Shown here: one piece after another, positions 42,469-54,031 of the stretch
How positions within the stretch are numbered: the first letter of the stretch is position 1
Layout: the number at the start of each line of letters is the position of its first letter
Translations under genes and position numbers: made by a program
Assembly (NCBI GenBank): GCA_016214955.1
Contig: JACRMN010000007.1
Coordinates: 205,284-269,283 of the forward strand
Direction: 5' to 3'
Source of the DNA: Deltaproteobacteria bacterium
Lineage (GTDB): Bacteria > Myxococcota > Myxococcia > Myxococcales > Anaeromyxobacteraceae
Length of the DNA stretch: 64,000 bases
The notes under the pieces: generated by a model
The model's database searches: none
What the model was told of the DNA's origin: nothing
Seen by the model: the letters and a program-made list of their open reading frames with translations, nothing else

Positions 42469-42712
42469 GGTTCCCTCGCTCGACGCCACCTGGCGTGTTA
42501 CCCGCCTCCTTAGCAGCCGGCGCGCCAGCCTCCGGCGCGCGCAAGCCCGCGAAACCAGGGTGCCGCAGGGAGCGCCGGGAGGGCTCCGATCGCCAACGAT
42601 CTGGACAGGGGGCGCGAAGCCGCGGGAGTCCGCGGGCCTGCGCCTGCCAACATCCTTGGCACCCTCTTCGGGGAGCGACGGGCCGCGTGCGGGCCCGGGG
42701 GGTGGGGAGGGC

Positions 42713-45693
<2,981 letters not shown>

Positions 45694-45760
45694 GTCCCCC
45701 CCAACCGCCGAGCATGATACGCCCCCCCGGTGAAGGCGGCGGTGGCGTTTCGGCGCGGGC

Positions 45761-45776
45761 CGTTCGCGGACGTTCG
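45761..45776. repeat. GTTCGCG-ACGTTCG repeat, copy 1
   Basis: CGTTCGCGGACGTTCG shares the core CGCGRACGTTCG with the reverse complements of copies at 49599-49617 and 49762-49773. It lies in the divergent gap between the histidine kinase and stress-protein genes. Nature unknown: operator or short dispersed repeat. Confidence 0.4.
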
Positions 45777-45808
45777 TGAGCCCGGCAGCGCGGCGCCGCC
45801 CGGCTCAC

Positions 45809-45828
45809 CCCGCCCTGTTTCGGGCGGG
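45809..45828 (+). terminator. Hairpin upstream of the stress-protein gene
   Basis: CCCGCCC and GGGCGGG pair across a 6-nt TGTTTC loop, followed by only two T residues. It lies 73 nt before the stress-protein ATG and could be an attenuator or structural leader element. Confidence 0.35.
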
Positions 45829-45901
45829 TTGTCGGCGGCACGGTGCTCGCAGCCCAGCGACCATGCAGAGCCGCCTCCTCCCCGGGAGGCCAGGAGATCC
45901 C

Positions 45902-46693
45902 ATGATGCACGGCAAGCAGATCCACTCCCTCGTCGCCACCTTCCCCTCTCACACCGGCGCGGAAGGTGCCATCCAGGCGCTCCACGCCGCCGGGCTGGAC
46001 ATGAAGCGGCTGTCGATCGTGGGGAGGGACTTCCACGCCGAGGAGCACGCGCGGGGCCTCTACACCTCCGGCGACCGGATGAAGTTCTGGGGCGGCCGCG
46101 GGGCGATCTGGGGCTCGCTCTGGGACCTGCTCCAGGGGGGCGGCCTCTTCTTCGTCCCCTCGATCGGACCCCTGGTGGTCATGGGACCGCTCGTCGGCTG
46201 GATCGCCGGAGCGCTGCAGGGGGCCGCCGCGGGCGGGGACATGGGCGCCCTGGGCCGCGCCCTGGCGAGCGTCGGCATCCCCGAGGAGAGCGTCGTCGAG
46301 TACGAGCGGGAGGTGAAGGCGGGGCGGTTCCTGGTCCTGGCGCACGGCTCCGCCGCGTTCGTGAACCAGGCGCGCGCCGCCCTGGCGGCCGGCGGCGCCG
46401 CCGCCATCCACACCCACCTGCGCGAGGAGTACCGGCTTCGCGACGCCATCCTGGGGCTGCTCTCCGACGTGGAGGTCGCCCGCGTCAGCGCAGCGGAAGG
46501 CGCGCCGGGTCTGGTGCAGGGCGACGAGTACCTCGACCTCGATCGCCTCGACCAGGGCGTGCACCGGGCCGCCGGCCCCACCGCCCGCGCAGGGAGCCTC
46601 CTCCCGAGGAAGGTGCTCGCCGACGACACCTGGGACCTGATCCTCTCCCGGCTGCCGTCGTCCCGCTCGCCCTCCCCGCGCCCGGCCGCGTAG
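45902..46693 (+). CDS. General stress protein-like (YflT/17M-type) domain protein
   Basis: A 263-residue protein. Residues about 8-90 match the general stress 17M-type domain (LVATFPSHTGAEGAIQALHAAGLDMKRLSIVGRDFH, then WGGRGAIWGSLWDLL). Glycine-rich hydrophobic segments (about 80-115, FVPSIGPLVVMGPLVGWIAGAL) can insert in or line the membrane. A second alpha/beta unit (about 120-165) follows, with IPEESVVEYEREVKAGRFLVLAHG. The C-terminal 95 residues are variable. AGGAG precedes the ATG. Its biochemical role is unknown. Confidence 0.65.
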   Translation: MMHGKQIHSLVATFPSHTGAEGAIQALHAAGLDMKRLSIVGRDFHAEEHARGLYTSGDRMKFWGGRGAIWGSLWDLLQGGGLFFVPSIGPLVVMGPLVGWIAGALQGAAAGGDMGALGRALASVGIPEESVVEYEREVKAGRFLVLAHGSAAFVNQARAALAAGGAAAIHTHLREEYRLRDAILGLLSDVEVARVSAAEGAPGLVQGDEYLDLDRLDQGVHRAAGPTARAGSLLPRKVLADDTWDLILSRLPSSRSPSPRPAA

Positions 46694-46702
46694 GCGCCGC
46701 GC

Positions 46703-47866
46703 TCAGGACTCCCGGACCGGCGCCCGGCGCCGGCCCCGGCTCGCCATCATCCGGCGGCCCAGCCCGGCCAGGCGCGCCAGCAGACGGCCGGCCGGGTCGA
46801 GGAGCCAGCGGCGCAGCCACGACCCGGCCTCGAGGGCGGTCATCTCGCGCGAACGGGTACAGTGCTCCTGGATCCAGGCCTCCGCCTGGGCGACGACCTG
46901 GCCGTCGTCCACCTCCACCAGCGTTTCCATGTTCGCGAGCGAGAAGGGGTCGAGGTTGAAGCTCCCCACCAGGAGGCTCCGCCCGTCGATGGTGGCCACC
47001 TTGGCGTGGAGGACGGAGCCCTGCCACTCGTGGATGCGGAGCCCCGCCGCCAGCAGCTTGCGGTGGAGGCTCCGCGTGGCGGCCCGCGCGAACGGGACGT
47101 CGCTCTGGCCGGCCAGCAGGAGGGTCACTGCCACGCCCCGCCGGACGGCCGCGGTCAGGGCTCGCACCACGCCGGCGTCGGGAAGGAAGTAGCCGTGGGC
47201 CACCTGGATCCGCACCCGGGCGCCGGCGAAGGCGTGCAGGTAGCGGCGGCGCAGGCGCCACCCGCCCCCGGGGCCGCAGAGCCAGAGCCGGAGCGCAGAC
47301 GCGATCGCGCCGGGCGGCTCCTGCCGGAGCAGCTGGCCCAGCCGGCGGCACTGCGGTCCGCGGATCTCGACGGCCAGGTCGGCCCAGCCCTGCCTCGCCC
47401 CCTCGGTCAGGTTCTCGTCGCCGATGTTGATTCCTCCCAGGAAGGCCACCTCCTCGTCGACGAGCAGGAGCTTGCGGTGGTTCCTCCCGAAGCGGCCGAG
47501 CAGCGCGGCCAGCAGCCGGTGGTAGATGCGCGCCTCGCAGCCCGCGGCCCGCAGGGTGGCCGCGACCTCGCGCCCGCCCCGCGCCGAGCCCCAGCCGTCG
47601 AGGAGCACCCGCACCGCCACGCCGCGCCGCGCCGCGGCACAGATGGCCTCCACGAAGCGGGCGCCCACGCCGGTGGCGGCGAAGCCGTAGACCTGGAGGC
47701 GGATGCTGCGCCGGGCCCTGGCGATGGCCTCGAGCATGCGCGGGTAGGCCTGGGCACCGCCGTCGAGGAGGACCACCGCCTCGGGCGCGGCGGCGCCTCC
47801 GCCGGCGGCCACCAGGGCCACCGCGGGCGCTGGCAGCCCGCTTCTCGTCGTCGCCGGTGACGGCAT
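46703..47866 (-). CDS. Phospholipase D-family (cardiolipin synthase-like) protein
   Basis: A 387-residue protein with two HKD motifs: NHRKLLLVDEEVAFLGGINIGDE (first) and LHAKVATIDGRSLLVGSFNLD (second), the catalytic pair of cardiolipin synthases and related phosphatidyltransferases. The N-terminus has a weak hydrophobic stretch but not the two membrane helices of ClsA, so it resembles ClsB-type enzymes. The C-terminus is basic. It is convergent with the stress-protein gene and lies 33 nt upstream of the end of the B12-radical SAM gene on the same strand. Confidence 0.87.
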   Translation of the reverse strand: MPSPATTRSGLPAPAVALVAAGGGAAAPEAVVLLDGGAQAYPRMLEAIARARRSIRLQVYGFAATGVGARFVEAICAAARRGVAVRVLLDGWGSARGGREVAATLRAAGCEARIYHRLLAALLGRFGRNHRKLLLVDEEVAFLGGINIGDENLTEGARQGWADLAVEIRGPQCRRLGQLLRQEPPGAIASALRLWLCGPGGGWRLRRRYLHAFAGARVRIQVAHGYFLPDAGVVRALTAAVRRGVAVTLLLAGQSDVPFARAATRSLHRKLLAAGLRIHEWQGSVLHAKVATIDGRSLLVGSFNLDPFSLANMETLVEVDDGQVVAQAEAWIQEHCTRSREMTALEAGSWLRRWLLDPAGRLLARLAGLGRRMMASRGRRRAPVRES

Positions 47867-47899
47867 ACGGTCCAGGCCCGGGGACCGCGCCCTGGGACC

Positions 47900-49471
47900 C
47901 TACGCTCCGGTCCGGGCCGGCACGGGCGCGGGCGCGGGCGCGGGGAGCTCGGCGATGGCGCGGTCGAGGCGCGGAAGCACCACCTCCTGGGTGTACCGGA
48001 TCAGGCTCTCGCCGACGATGGCCAGGGTGACGGCGCGCGGGGCGGCGGCCCTCCCGCGCCGCAGGGCCGTGAAGAGCAGGCGCCAGAAGTGGGCGCGCCG
48101 CGGCCCGCGCAGGCCGATCCCCCAGATGGCCCGGAAGAGCGCCTTGGCGCCCTCCACCGCCGAGCCGCAGGCGGTCACGCCCCTGCGAAAGCGGGTCTGC
48201 TTCACGTGGGCGATGCAGCGCCGGTAGTAGCCGTCGGCGTCGTAGAGCCCGTCGAGCAGGCGCCGGTAGCCGAGCAGCAGCGTCCGCTCGTCCATCACCG
48301 GCTCGTAGTTGGGCCGGTCGGAGGCGTCGCCGGTGGCGGGAGCGTCGCGGCGCAGGCGCCCCTGGGCGTCGAGCCGCCGCCACAGCCGGGTGCCCGGCAG
48401 GGCGGTGAGCAGGCCCACCATGGCGCGCGGGATGGGCAGGTTGGAGATGAAGTCCAGCTGCTTGTCGAAGATGTCGGGGCCGTCGGTGTCGAAGCCCACG
48501 ATGAAGCCGGCGAACACCTCCAGCCCGGCGCGGGTGAGCAGGTCCACGGCCCGCTCCTGCGGCATGCGGAGGTTCTGTGTCTTGCCCGCCGCCTGGAGCG
48601 CGGCGCCGGACGGCGTCTCGATGCCGAGGAACACCGCCGAGAAGCCGGCCGCCACCATGCCCTCGACGAGGGCGGGGTGCGAGGCCAGGTCGACGCTGGC
48701 CTCGGTCAGGAGCTCGAACGGGAACCCGTGGCGGGCCTGCCAGGCCTGGAGCACCGGGAGGAGACGCGCCACCTCGCGCCGGTTGCCGACGAAGTTGTCG
48801 TCCACGAAGAAGACGGTGCCGCGGGCCCCGCTGGCCAGGATGGCGTCGAGCTCGGCCTCGACCTGCTCCGGGCTCTTCACCCGGGGGACGTTGCCGTAGA
48901 GCTCGACGATGTCACAGAACTCGCAGTGGAACGGGCAGCCGCGCGAGTACTGCAGGGCCTGGTTGGCGTATCGGTCCACGTCGAGGAGGTCGAAGCGCGG
49001 CACCCGCGCCAGCGCCAGGTCGGGCGGGTCGTCTCCGGGCGGGGAGAGCAGCCGCGGCGACGAGGGATCCGGGACCTCCAGGGCGCCGACCAGCAGCGCG
49101 AGCCGCCCCTCGGCCTCGCCGAGGAACAGGTGGTCGGCCTCGGGAAAGGCGCCCGGGGAGCTCGTCGCCGCAGGCCCGCCCAGCACGGTGCGCCGGCCCA
49201 GGGCGCGGGCCCGGCGGAGCACCTCGCGGATCGACTCCTCCTGGACCAGCATGCCCGAGACCAGCACCACCTCCGCCCAGTCGAGGTCGGCGTCCTGGAG
49301 CGGCGCCACGTTCAGGTCGCGGACGCGGAGGGACCATGCCGCGGGCAGCAGTGCCGCCAGCGTCGTGAGGCCCAGCGGTGGCAGGGTGGTGGCCTTGCCG
49401 ACGAAGGGCAGGCTGTGCTCGTAGCTCCAGTAGGTGGTGGGCGAGCGGGGCTGTACCAGGAGAGCGTGCAT
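47900..49471 (-). CDS. B12-binding radical SAM protein, HpnP-like (DUF4070)
   Basis: A 523-residue protein. Residues about 1-130 are a cobalamin-binding-like domain. The radical SAM core holds C-x3-C-x2-C in YSRGCPFHCEFCDIVELYG, followed by FVDDNFVGNRREVARLLP and LLTEASVDLA. The C-terminal DUF4070 region has a PNYEP element and RRCIAHVK. The overall pattern resembles hopanoid C-methylases such as HpnP, which use methylcobalamin, but other lipid or pigment C-methylases look alike. ATG at 49471. The neighbouring phospholipase D-family gene would fit a membrane-lipid theme. Confidence 0.75.
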   Translation of the reverse strand: MHALLVQPRSPTTYWSYEHSLPFVGKATTLPPLGLTTLAALLPAAWSLRVRDLNVAPLQDADLDWAEVVLVSGMLVQEESIREVLRRARALGRRTVLGGPAATSSPGAFPEADHLFLGEAEGRLALLVGALEVPDPSSPRLLSPPGDDPPDLALARVPRFDLLDVDRYANQALQYSRGCPFHCEFCDIVELYGNVPRVKSPEQVEAELDAILASGARGTVFFVDDNFVGNRREVARLLPVLQAWQARHGFPFELLTEASVDLASHPALVEGMVAAGFSAVFLGIETPSGAALQAAGKTQNLRMPQERAVDLLTRAGLEVFAGFIVGFDTDGPDIFDKQLDFISNLPIPRAMVGLLTALPGTRLWRRLDAQGRLRRDAPATGDASDRPNYEPVMDERTLLLGYRRLLDGLYDADGYYRRCIAHVKQTRFRRGVTACGSAVEGAKALFRAIWGIGLRGPRRAHFWRLLFTALRRGRAAAPRAVTLAIVGESLIRYTQEVVLPRLDRAIAELPAPAPAPVPARTGA

Positions 49472-49598
49472 GCGGGTTGGATCCTCTGCCCCACGCCCTT
49501 TGCGACGCGCGTGCCTGTTACCGCGCGGTGACCTCCCACGCTGGCGCGGGCCTCTCGCTCGCCCCGGGAGCGGGTCCGCCGCCGCGCGACCGGGAAGT

Positions 49599-49617
49599 CG
49601 AACGTTCGCGAACGTCC
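49599..49617. repeat. GAACGTTC repeat, copy 2
   Basis: CGAACGTTCGCGAACGTCC lies on one side of the permease remnant. CGAACGTTCG is itself a perfect palindrome. Reverse-complemented, it aligns with copy 1 over GTTCGCGRACGTTCG. It resembles Gram-positive-type LexA boxes in base content, but no lexA or SOS gene is adjacent. Confidence 0.4.
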
Positions 49618-49657
49618 TGGCGGGGCTCGCGGCCCGCCGCGGCCCGGCAGCGGCGTG

Positions 49658-49741
49658 CCCTCGCTCGCGCCGGAGGGCCTCGATCGGGTCGAGCCGGGCG
49701 GCGCGGCGCGCGGGCAAGTGGCCGAAGAGCACCCCGATGGC
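49658..49741 (-). pseudogene. Remnant of a MacB/FtsX-type ABC permease C-terminus
   Basis: Translated on the minus strand, this stretch gives AIGVLFGHLPARRAARLDPI followed by EALRRERG. The block GVLFG-x-PARRAARLDPIEALR is the highly conserved C-terminal end of MacB-family ABC transporter permeases. No start, no ribosome-binding site and no upstream permease sequence are present, so it is a relic of about 28 codons. Confidence 0.65.
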
Positions 49742-49761
49742 TCGAGAACAGCCGCCGGGCC

Positions 49762-49773
49762 CGAACGTTCGCG
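49762..49773. repeat. GAACGTTC repeat, copy 3
   Basis: CGAACGTTCGCG lies on the far side of the permease remnant, in the same orientation as copy 2, so the two flank the relic as 12-nt direct repeats about 163 nt apart. Confidence 0.4.
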
Positions 49774-49980
49774 CGTCCCCGGGCAGATTGTCTGACAATC
49801 CGCCCAGCAGTCGCGATGAGGCCGCAGCCTCCCTTCGCACCGGGGCGTCGCCGGTGAGGCGCGCCGGCAAACCGGTCGCCGCGACGGAATGCCCTGTCGA
49901 CGCCCATGACAGCTGGGCGCAAGGAGGCACCTGTAGAAGAGGGCACTCGGGGCAAGAGCCTCCACAGGGAAGGGACCGGG

Positions 49981-51174
49981 ATGAAGACACACGAGTACCA
50001 GGCGAAGCAGATCCTCCGCATGTCCGGGGTGCCCGTTCCGCGCGGCATCCTGGCGACCAGCGCCTTCGAGGCCGAGGACGCGGCGCGCCAGCTGGGCGGA
50101 GACGTCTTCGTGGTGAAGGCCCAGATCCACGCCGGCGGCCGCGGCAAGGCCGGCGGCGTCAAGGTGGTGCGGTCGGCGGCCGACGCCGGCGACGTGGCCG
50201 AGCGCCTCCTCGGGTCGAAGCTGCGCACGCCGCAGACCGGCCCCGAGGGCCAGGAGGTCCGCAAGGTCTACGTCGAGGAGGGCTGCCGCATCGCCCGCGA
50301 GCTCTACCTGGGCATGACCCTCGACCGCGAGAAGCGGCGGGTGACCATGATGGCTAGCGCCGATGGCGGCATGGAGATCGAGGAGGTCGCCAAGAAGACC
50401 CCGGAGCGGATCCTCAAGGTGGCCATCGACCCGATGGTCGGCCTCTCGCCGTTCCAGGCGCGCCGGCTCGCCAACGGCCTCAAGCTCCAGGGCAAGACGG
50501 TGACCGAGTTCGGCCGCTTCGCCAAGGCGCTGTACGACAGCTTCATCGCCTACGACGCGTCCCTGGCGGAGATCAACCCGCTGGTGGTGACCGAGGCCGG
50601 GCAGGTGGTGGCCCTCGACGCCAAGATGGTCTTCGACGACAACGCCCTCTTCCGCCACCCGCGCGTGGCAGCGCTGCGCGACCCCTGGGAGGAGGATCCG
50701 AAGGAGGGCCAGGCCCGGGAGAACGACCTCTCCTACATCGCCCTCGATGGCGACATCGGCTGCATGGTGAACGGCGCCGGCCTGGCCATGGCGACCATGG
50801 ACATCATCCGCCTCTCCGGCGGCGCGCCCGCCAACTTCCTCGACGTGGGCGGCGGCGCGGACGAGCAGCGCGTCACGGCGGCGCTCAAGATCATCCTGGC
50901 CGACCCCAAGGTCCGTGCGGTCCTGGTGAACATCTTCGGCGGCATCATGCGCTGCGACGTCATCGCCAACGGAATCGTCGCGGCGGCGCACCAGGTGAAG
51001 CTCAAGGTGCCCCTGGTGGTGCGGCTCGAGGGCACCAACGTCAAGCAGGGCAAGCAGATCCTGGCCGCCAGCGGCCTCAAGATCATCGCCGCCGACGACC
51101 TCGGCGACGCCGCCACCAAGGCCGTGGCGGCGGCGGCCAAGCAGGCCAGGCAGGGCCAGCAGGAGGGGAAGTAG
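49981..51174 (+). CDS. sucC: Succinyl-CoA synthetase (ADP-forming), beta subunit
   Basis: A 397-residue ATP-grasp protein of normal length. N-terminal [20 protein letters not shown], the [19 protein letters not shown]-grasp element, and the C-terminal CoA-ligase part with [25 protein letters not shown] and [13 protein letters not shown] identify it. It binds ATP and succinate and works with SucD in the TCA cycle. The ATG at 49981 is taken because the conserved N-terminus starts there; further in-frame codons upstream lack homology. sucD starts 2 nt after its stop. Confidence 0.95.
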   Translation: MKTHEYQAKQILRMSGVPVPRGILATSAFEAEDAARQLGGDVFVVKAQIHAGGRGKAGGVKVVRSAADAGDVAERLLGSKLRTPQTGPEGQEVRKVYVEEGCRIARELYLGMTLDREKRRVTMMASADGGMEIEEVAKKTPERILKVAIDPMVGLSPFQARRLANGLKLQGKTVTEFGRFAKALYDSFIAYDASLAEINPLVVTEAGQVVALDAKMVFDDNALFRHPRVAALRDPWEEDPKEGQARENDLSYIALDGDIGCMVNGAGLAMATMDIIRLSGGAPANFLDVGGGADEQRVTAALKIILADPKVRAVLVNIFGGIMRCDVIANGIVAAAHQVKLKVPLVVRLEGTNVKQGKQILAASGLKIIAADDLGDAATKAVAAAAKQARQGQQEGK

Positions 51175-51176
51175 CC

Positions 51177-52214
51177 ATGAGCATCTTCGTCGATCAGGAC
51201 ACCCGGGTCGTCGTCCAGGGCATCACCGGCGCGGCCGGCTCGTTCCACGCCGGCCAGATGTTCGACTACGGCACCAAGGTGGTCGCCGGCGTGACACCGG
51301 GGCGCGGCGGTACCGTGTTCCAGGAGCGCGTGCCGGTGTTCGACACCGTCCACGAGGCGGTGGAGCGCTGCGGCGCCAACGCTGCGGCCATCTTCGTCCC
51401 GCCGCCCTTCGCCGCGGACGCGATCCTCGAGGCCACCGACGCCGGGGTGCCCCTCGTCGTCTGCATCACCGAGGGCATCCCCGTCCTCGACATGGTGCGG
51501 GTGAGCCGGCTGCTCGAGGTCACGCCGCACACGCGCCTCATCGGGCCCAACTGCCCCGGCGTCATCACCCCTGGCGAGTGCAAGATCGGGATCATGCCGG
51601 GCCACATCCACAAGCGCGGCCGCATCGGCGTGGTCTCCCGCTCGGGCACCCTCACCTACGAGGCCGTCAAGCAGCTCACCGACCTCGGCTACGGCCAGTC
51701 CACCGCGGTGGGCATCGGCGGCGACCCGGTGCACGGCACCGACTTCATCGACTGCCTGGAGCGCTTCGAGGCCGACCCCGACACCGACGCGGTGATCCTC
51801 ATCGGCGAGATCGGCGGCTCCGCGGAGGCCAAGGCCGCCAGGTACGCGCGCCAGCACATGAAGAAGCCCATCGTCGGCTTCATCGCCGGCCGCACCGCGC
51901 CCCCGGGGCGGCGGATGGGCCACGCCGGCGCGGTCATCTCCGGCGGCGACGACACCGCCGACGCCAAGATCGCCGCCCTGCGGGAGGCGGGCATCACCGT
52001 CTGCGAGGGGCCGCACCTCCTCGGCAAGACCATGCACGACCTGCTCACCAGCGGCCGCCGCAAGGCCGCCCGTAGGCGGTCCCGCTCCGCGGCCCAGAAG
52101 AAGGCCGCTCCCGGGCCCGCGGCCAAGGTCGTGCCCGCCCCGGCCGCCGTGCCGGCGCCGACCGCTGCCAGGGCGAGCGGCAAGGCCGCCGCCCGCCGCG
52201 TCAGGGTGGCCTAG
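51177..52214 (+). CDS. sucD: Succinyl-CoA synthetase alpha subunit with basic C-terminal tail
   Basis: A 345-residue protein; SucD is usually about 290. Residues 1-290 are typical: [20 protein letters not shown] (CoA-binding), [32 protein letters not shown] and the phospho-His in [13 protein letters not shown]. The additional residues, about 293-345, are an Ala/Lys/Arg/Pro-rich tail ([20 protein letters not shown] and more), like histone-H1 tails seen fused to other proteins in high-GC bacteria. The core should be catalytically normal; the tail may bind nucleic acid or polyphosphate, which is inference. Coupled to sucC. Confidence 0.93.
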   Translation: MSIFVDQDTRVVVQGITGAAGSFHAGQMFDYGTKVVAGVTPGRGGTVFQERVPVFDTVHEAVERCGANAAAIFVPPPFAADAILEATDAGVPLVVCITEGIPVLDMVRVSRLLEVTPHTRLIGPNCPGVITPGECKIGIMPGHIHKRGRIGVVSRSGTLTYEAVKQLTDLGYGQSTAVGIGGDPVHGTDFIDCLERFEADPDTDAVILIGEIGGSAEAKAARYARQHMKKPIVGFIAGRTAPPGRRMGHAGAVISGGDDTADAKIAALREAGITVCEGPHLLGKTMHDLLTSGRRKAARRRSRSAAQKKAAPGPAAKVVPAPAAVPAPTAARASGKAAARRVRVA

Positions 52215-52373
52215 GGCACGCCGGAGCAGCACCGGGACGGCGCAGGCGGCGGCGCGCATGGGCGAGCGGGGGCGCCATCGCCGGGCCCTGCGCACCCCGC
52301 CTGGCCGCGCCGAGGCTCGGCGCGGGTGCCTTCGCCGGCCGCCCCGCGGATTTCGTGGCACAGTCGGCCCGGG

Positions 52374-53429
52374 ATGGCCCACCAGGAGAGATCCCCCATC
52401 GCAGCCGGGGTCGCGCTCGCGGCAGGGGCGGCCGTGGCCTTCGGCCTGACCACGCCCTTCGTCGCCCGGGCCGGAGCGGGGCTGGGCGCGCTCACCACCT
52501 CGGCGCTCCTCTACGCCGGCGCGGCCCTCTTCTCGCTGGCGTCGCGCCCGCTGGCGGCGCGCTCGGGGCGCCGCCTCGGCAGGTCCGATGCCGGCCGGCT
52601 GGCCCTGGTGGCGCTCTGCGGGGCGGCGATCGCCCCCGCGCTCTACGTCGCCGGGCTCGGCCGGTCCGGCCCCACCACCACCTCTCTCCTCCTGAACCTC
52701 GAGGCGGTATTCACCGCCCTCCTCGCCTGGCTGCTCTACCGCGAGCCGCTCGGGCCCCGCGTGCTCCTCGCCCTGGCGCTGATGGTGGCCGGCGGCGCGC
52801 TGGCGGCAGCGACCGGTGAGGCCGGCCGGGCGCCGCTCCTCGGCGCCCTGGCGGTGGCGGGCGCCACGGCGGGCTGGGCGCTCGACAACGCGCTCTCCCG
52901 GCCGCTCGCCGAGGCCGACCCGGGGAGCGTGGTGCTGATCAAGGGTGCCCTGGGCGCCGCCCTCACCGGAGCCCTGGCCGTCCTCCTGGGTGAGGCCGCT
53001 CCGTCCGGGCCGGCAGCGGCTGCCCTGCTCGCGCTCGGGGCCTCCGGCTACGGCCTCTCCCTGCGGCTCTACCTGCTGGCACAGCGGCGCATCGGCGCGG
53101 CCCGCACCGGCTCGGTCTTCGCTTCGGGCCCCTTCGTCGGCGCCGGCGTGGCCTGGCTCCTCGGCGACCGCGGCGGCGGTGCGTCCACCTGGCTCGCCGG
53201 CGCGGCATTCCTGGCCGGCGTGGTGCTGCACGCCACCGAGCGCCACGGCCACCTCCACGGCCACGAGGCCCTGGTGCACGATCACGTCCACCGCCACGAC
53301 GACGGCCACCACGACCATCCGCACGGGAAGCCCGTGGCCGGCGCACATGCGCACCCGCACCGGCACGAGGCGCTGACCCACGCCCACGAGCACGCGCCCG
53401 ACCTGCACCACGGCCACCGGCACGGGTGA
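52374..53429 (+). CDS. EamA/DMT-family transporter with His-rich C-terminal tail
   Basis: A 351-residue protein. Residues about 8-285 form ten membrane helices of the drug/metabolite transporter fold in two EamA repeats; LLLNLEAVFTALLAWLLYREPLGPR and GALAVAGATAGWALDNALSRPL mark the repeat boundary. From about 287 the sequence is a soluble tail with some 23 His in 65 residues, in GHLHGHE, HDHVHRHDDGHHDH and HAHPHRHE patterns. Such tails usually bind Ni, Zn or Co. A metal-related export or buffering role is plausible, not proven. The ATG at 52374 is 158 nt after sucD; another in-frame ATG lies 48 nt upstream. Confidence 0.85.
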   Translation: MAHQERSPIAAGVALAAGAAVAFGLTTPFVARAGAGLGALTTSALLYAGAALFSLASRPLAARSGRRLGRSDAGRLALVALCGAAIAPALYVAGLGRSGPTTTSLLLNLEAVFTALLAWLLYREPLGPRVLLALALMVAGGALAAATGEAGRAPLLGALAVAGATAGWALDNALSRPLAEADPGSVVLIKGALGAALTGALAVLLGEAAPSGPAAAALLALGASGYGLSLRLYLLAQRRIGAARTGSVFASGPFVGAGVAWLLGDRGGGASTWLAGAAFLAGVVLHATERHGHLHGHEALVHDHVHRHDDGHHDHPHGKPVAGAHAHPHRHEALTHAHEHAPDLHHGHRHG

Positions 53430-53455
53430 GCCTCGCCGGCCGCCCGTTCCCTCGC

Positions 53456-53475
53456 GCCCGGCCGCGCGGCCGGGC
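53456..53475. terminator. 20-nt perfect palindrome after the EamA gene
   Basis: GCCCGGCCGC and GCGGCCGGGC are directly adjacent arms, 26 nt after the EamA stop. The arms leave almost no loop, so an RNA hairpin would need to open the centre. Likely part of a bidirectional terminator with the next element. Confidence 0.45.
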
Positions 53476-53488
53476 CACCTCGCCGCGA

Positions 53489-53531
53489 CCGACGGCTCCC
53501 CCGCGACGTCCGGCGGGACGGAGGCCGTCGG
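53489..53531. terminator. Stem-loop between convergent EamA and cytochrome genes
   Basis: CCGACGGC (53489-53496) pairs with GCCGTCGG (53524-53531) across a 27-nt loop that can itself fold (GTCCGGCGGGAC). It sits 21 nt from the cytochrome stop on the other strand, as expected for a shared terminator. Confidence 0.4.
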
Positions 53532-53552
53532 CCTCGCCCCGGGGCCTCCCTG

Positions 53553-54023
53553 TCAGTCGTCCCAGCTCCCCCGCTCGGCGTCCTTGTGGCAGGCCACGCA
53601 GTTGAGCCTCGACTTGACCTCCGGGCTCTTCCACCTCTCGGGCTTGATCTTGCGATGCTCCCGGACCCAGCGCGGAGTCTCGGTGATCCGCAGCGGCGTC
53701 TCGCCCGCCGGGATGCTGGCCGCGAACTTCGAGGCGGCGCGGCCCGCGCCGGGGGCATCCGCGGCATGCTCGAGGTGGTAGCGGAGCACGGCGGCCCGCT
53801 GCGCCTCCGGCAGCGAGGCGTCCTCGCCGAAGTGGCTCGCGAGCCCGTCCACCAGCTTCTGCCAGGATCTCCTGGGGAGGAACTGCGGCGGGAAGGCCAT
53901 GTGACAGCTGCCGCACTCCTTCTTCACGACCGGATCGGCGACGGGCGGCACCAGCTCGTCGCCGCCCGCCAGGGCGAGGGAAGTCGTGGTCAGCAGGAAG
54001 GCGGCGATCGCGGCGCGCATCAT
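53553..54023 (-). CDS. Periplasmic diheme cytochrome c
   Basis: A 156-residue exported cytochrome with a signal peptide (residues about 1-20, ending ALA). Two haem motifs are present, CGSCH near residue 37 and CVACH near residue 144, the latter at the C-terminal end, in the order typical of the DHC (diheme cytochrome c) family. FGEDASLPEAQRAAVL and ITETPRWVREHRKI are shared with the C-terminal domain of the cytochrome b fusion protein upstream, so the two are paralogues. Two adjacent ATGs (54023, 54020) follow an AGGAGG site. It is the last gene of the SHP-type operon and likely accepts electrons from the quinone-linked cytochrome b. Confidence 0.85.
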   Translation of the reverse strand: MMRAAIAAFLLTTTSLALAGGDELVPPVADPVVKKECGSCHMAFPPQFLPRRSWQKLVDGLASHFGEDASLPEAQRAAVLRYHLEHAADAPGAGRAASKFAASIPAGETPLRITETPRWVREHRKIKPERWKSPEVKSRLNCVACHKDAERGSWDD

Positions 54024-54031
54024 GGCTCCTC

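Larger units (their letters stand above)
49472..49980. other. Intergenic region of 509 nt upstream of sucC
   Basis: This long gap carries a MacB-type permease fragment (49658-49741) between two GAACGTTC repeats, and the promoter and leader of the sucCD operon, with GTCTGACAAT near 49790. No intact gene or RNA gene is recognised. The remnant suggests DNA loss or rearrangement here. Confidence 0.5.

Noticed and set aside
42560..42600. Sigma-54 promoter for the HybAB-like operon (GGCAC-N5-TTTCG on the minus strand)
   Set aside because: The conserved GC of the -12 element is TC here, a mismatch at an essential position. The link to the sigma-54 regulator stays open.
45836..45851. Sigma-54-like CGGCAC-N5-TCGCA upstream of the stress-protein gene
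   Set aside because: Two mismatches to consensus in a GC-rich background; not better than chance.
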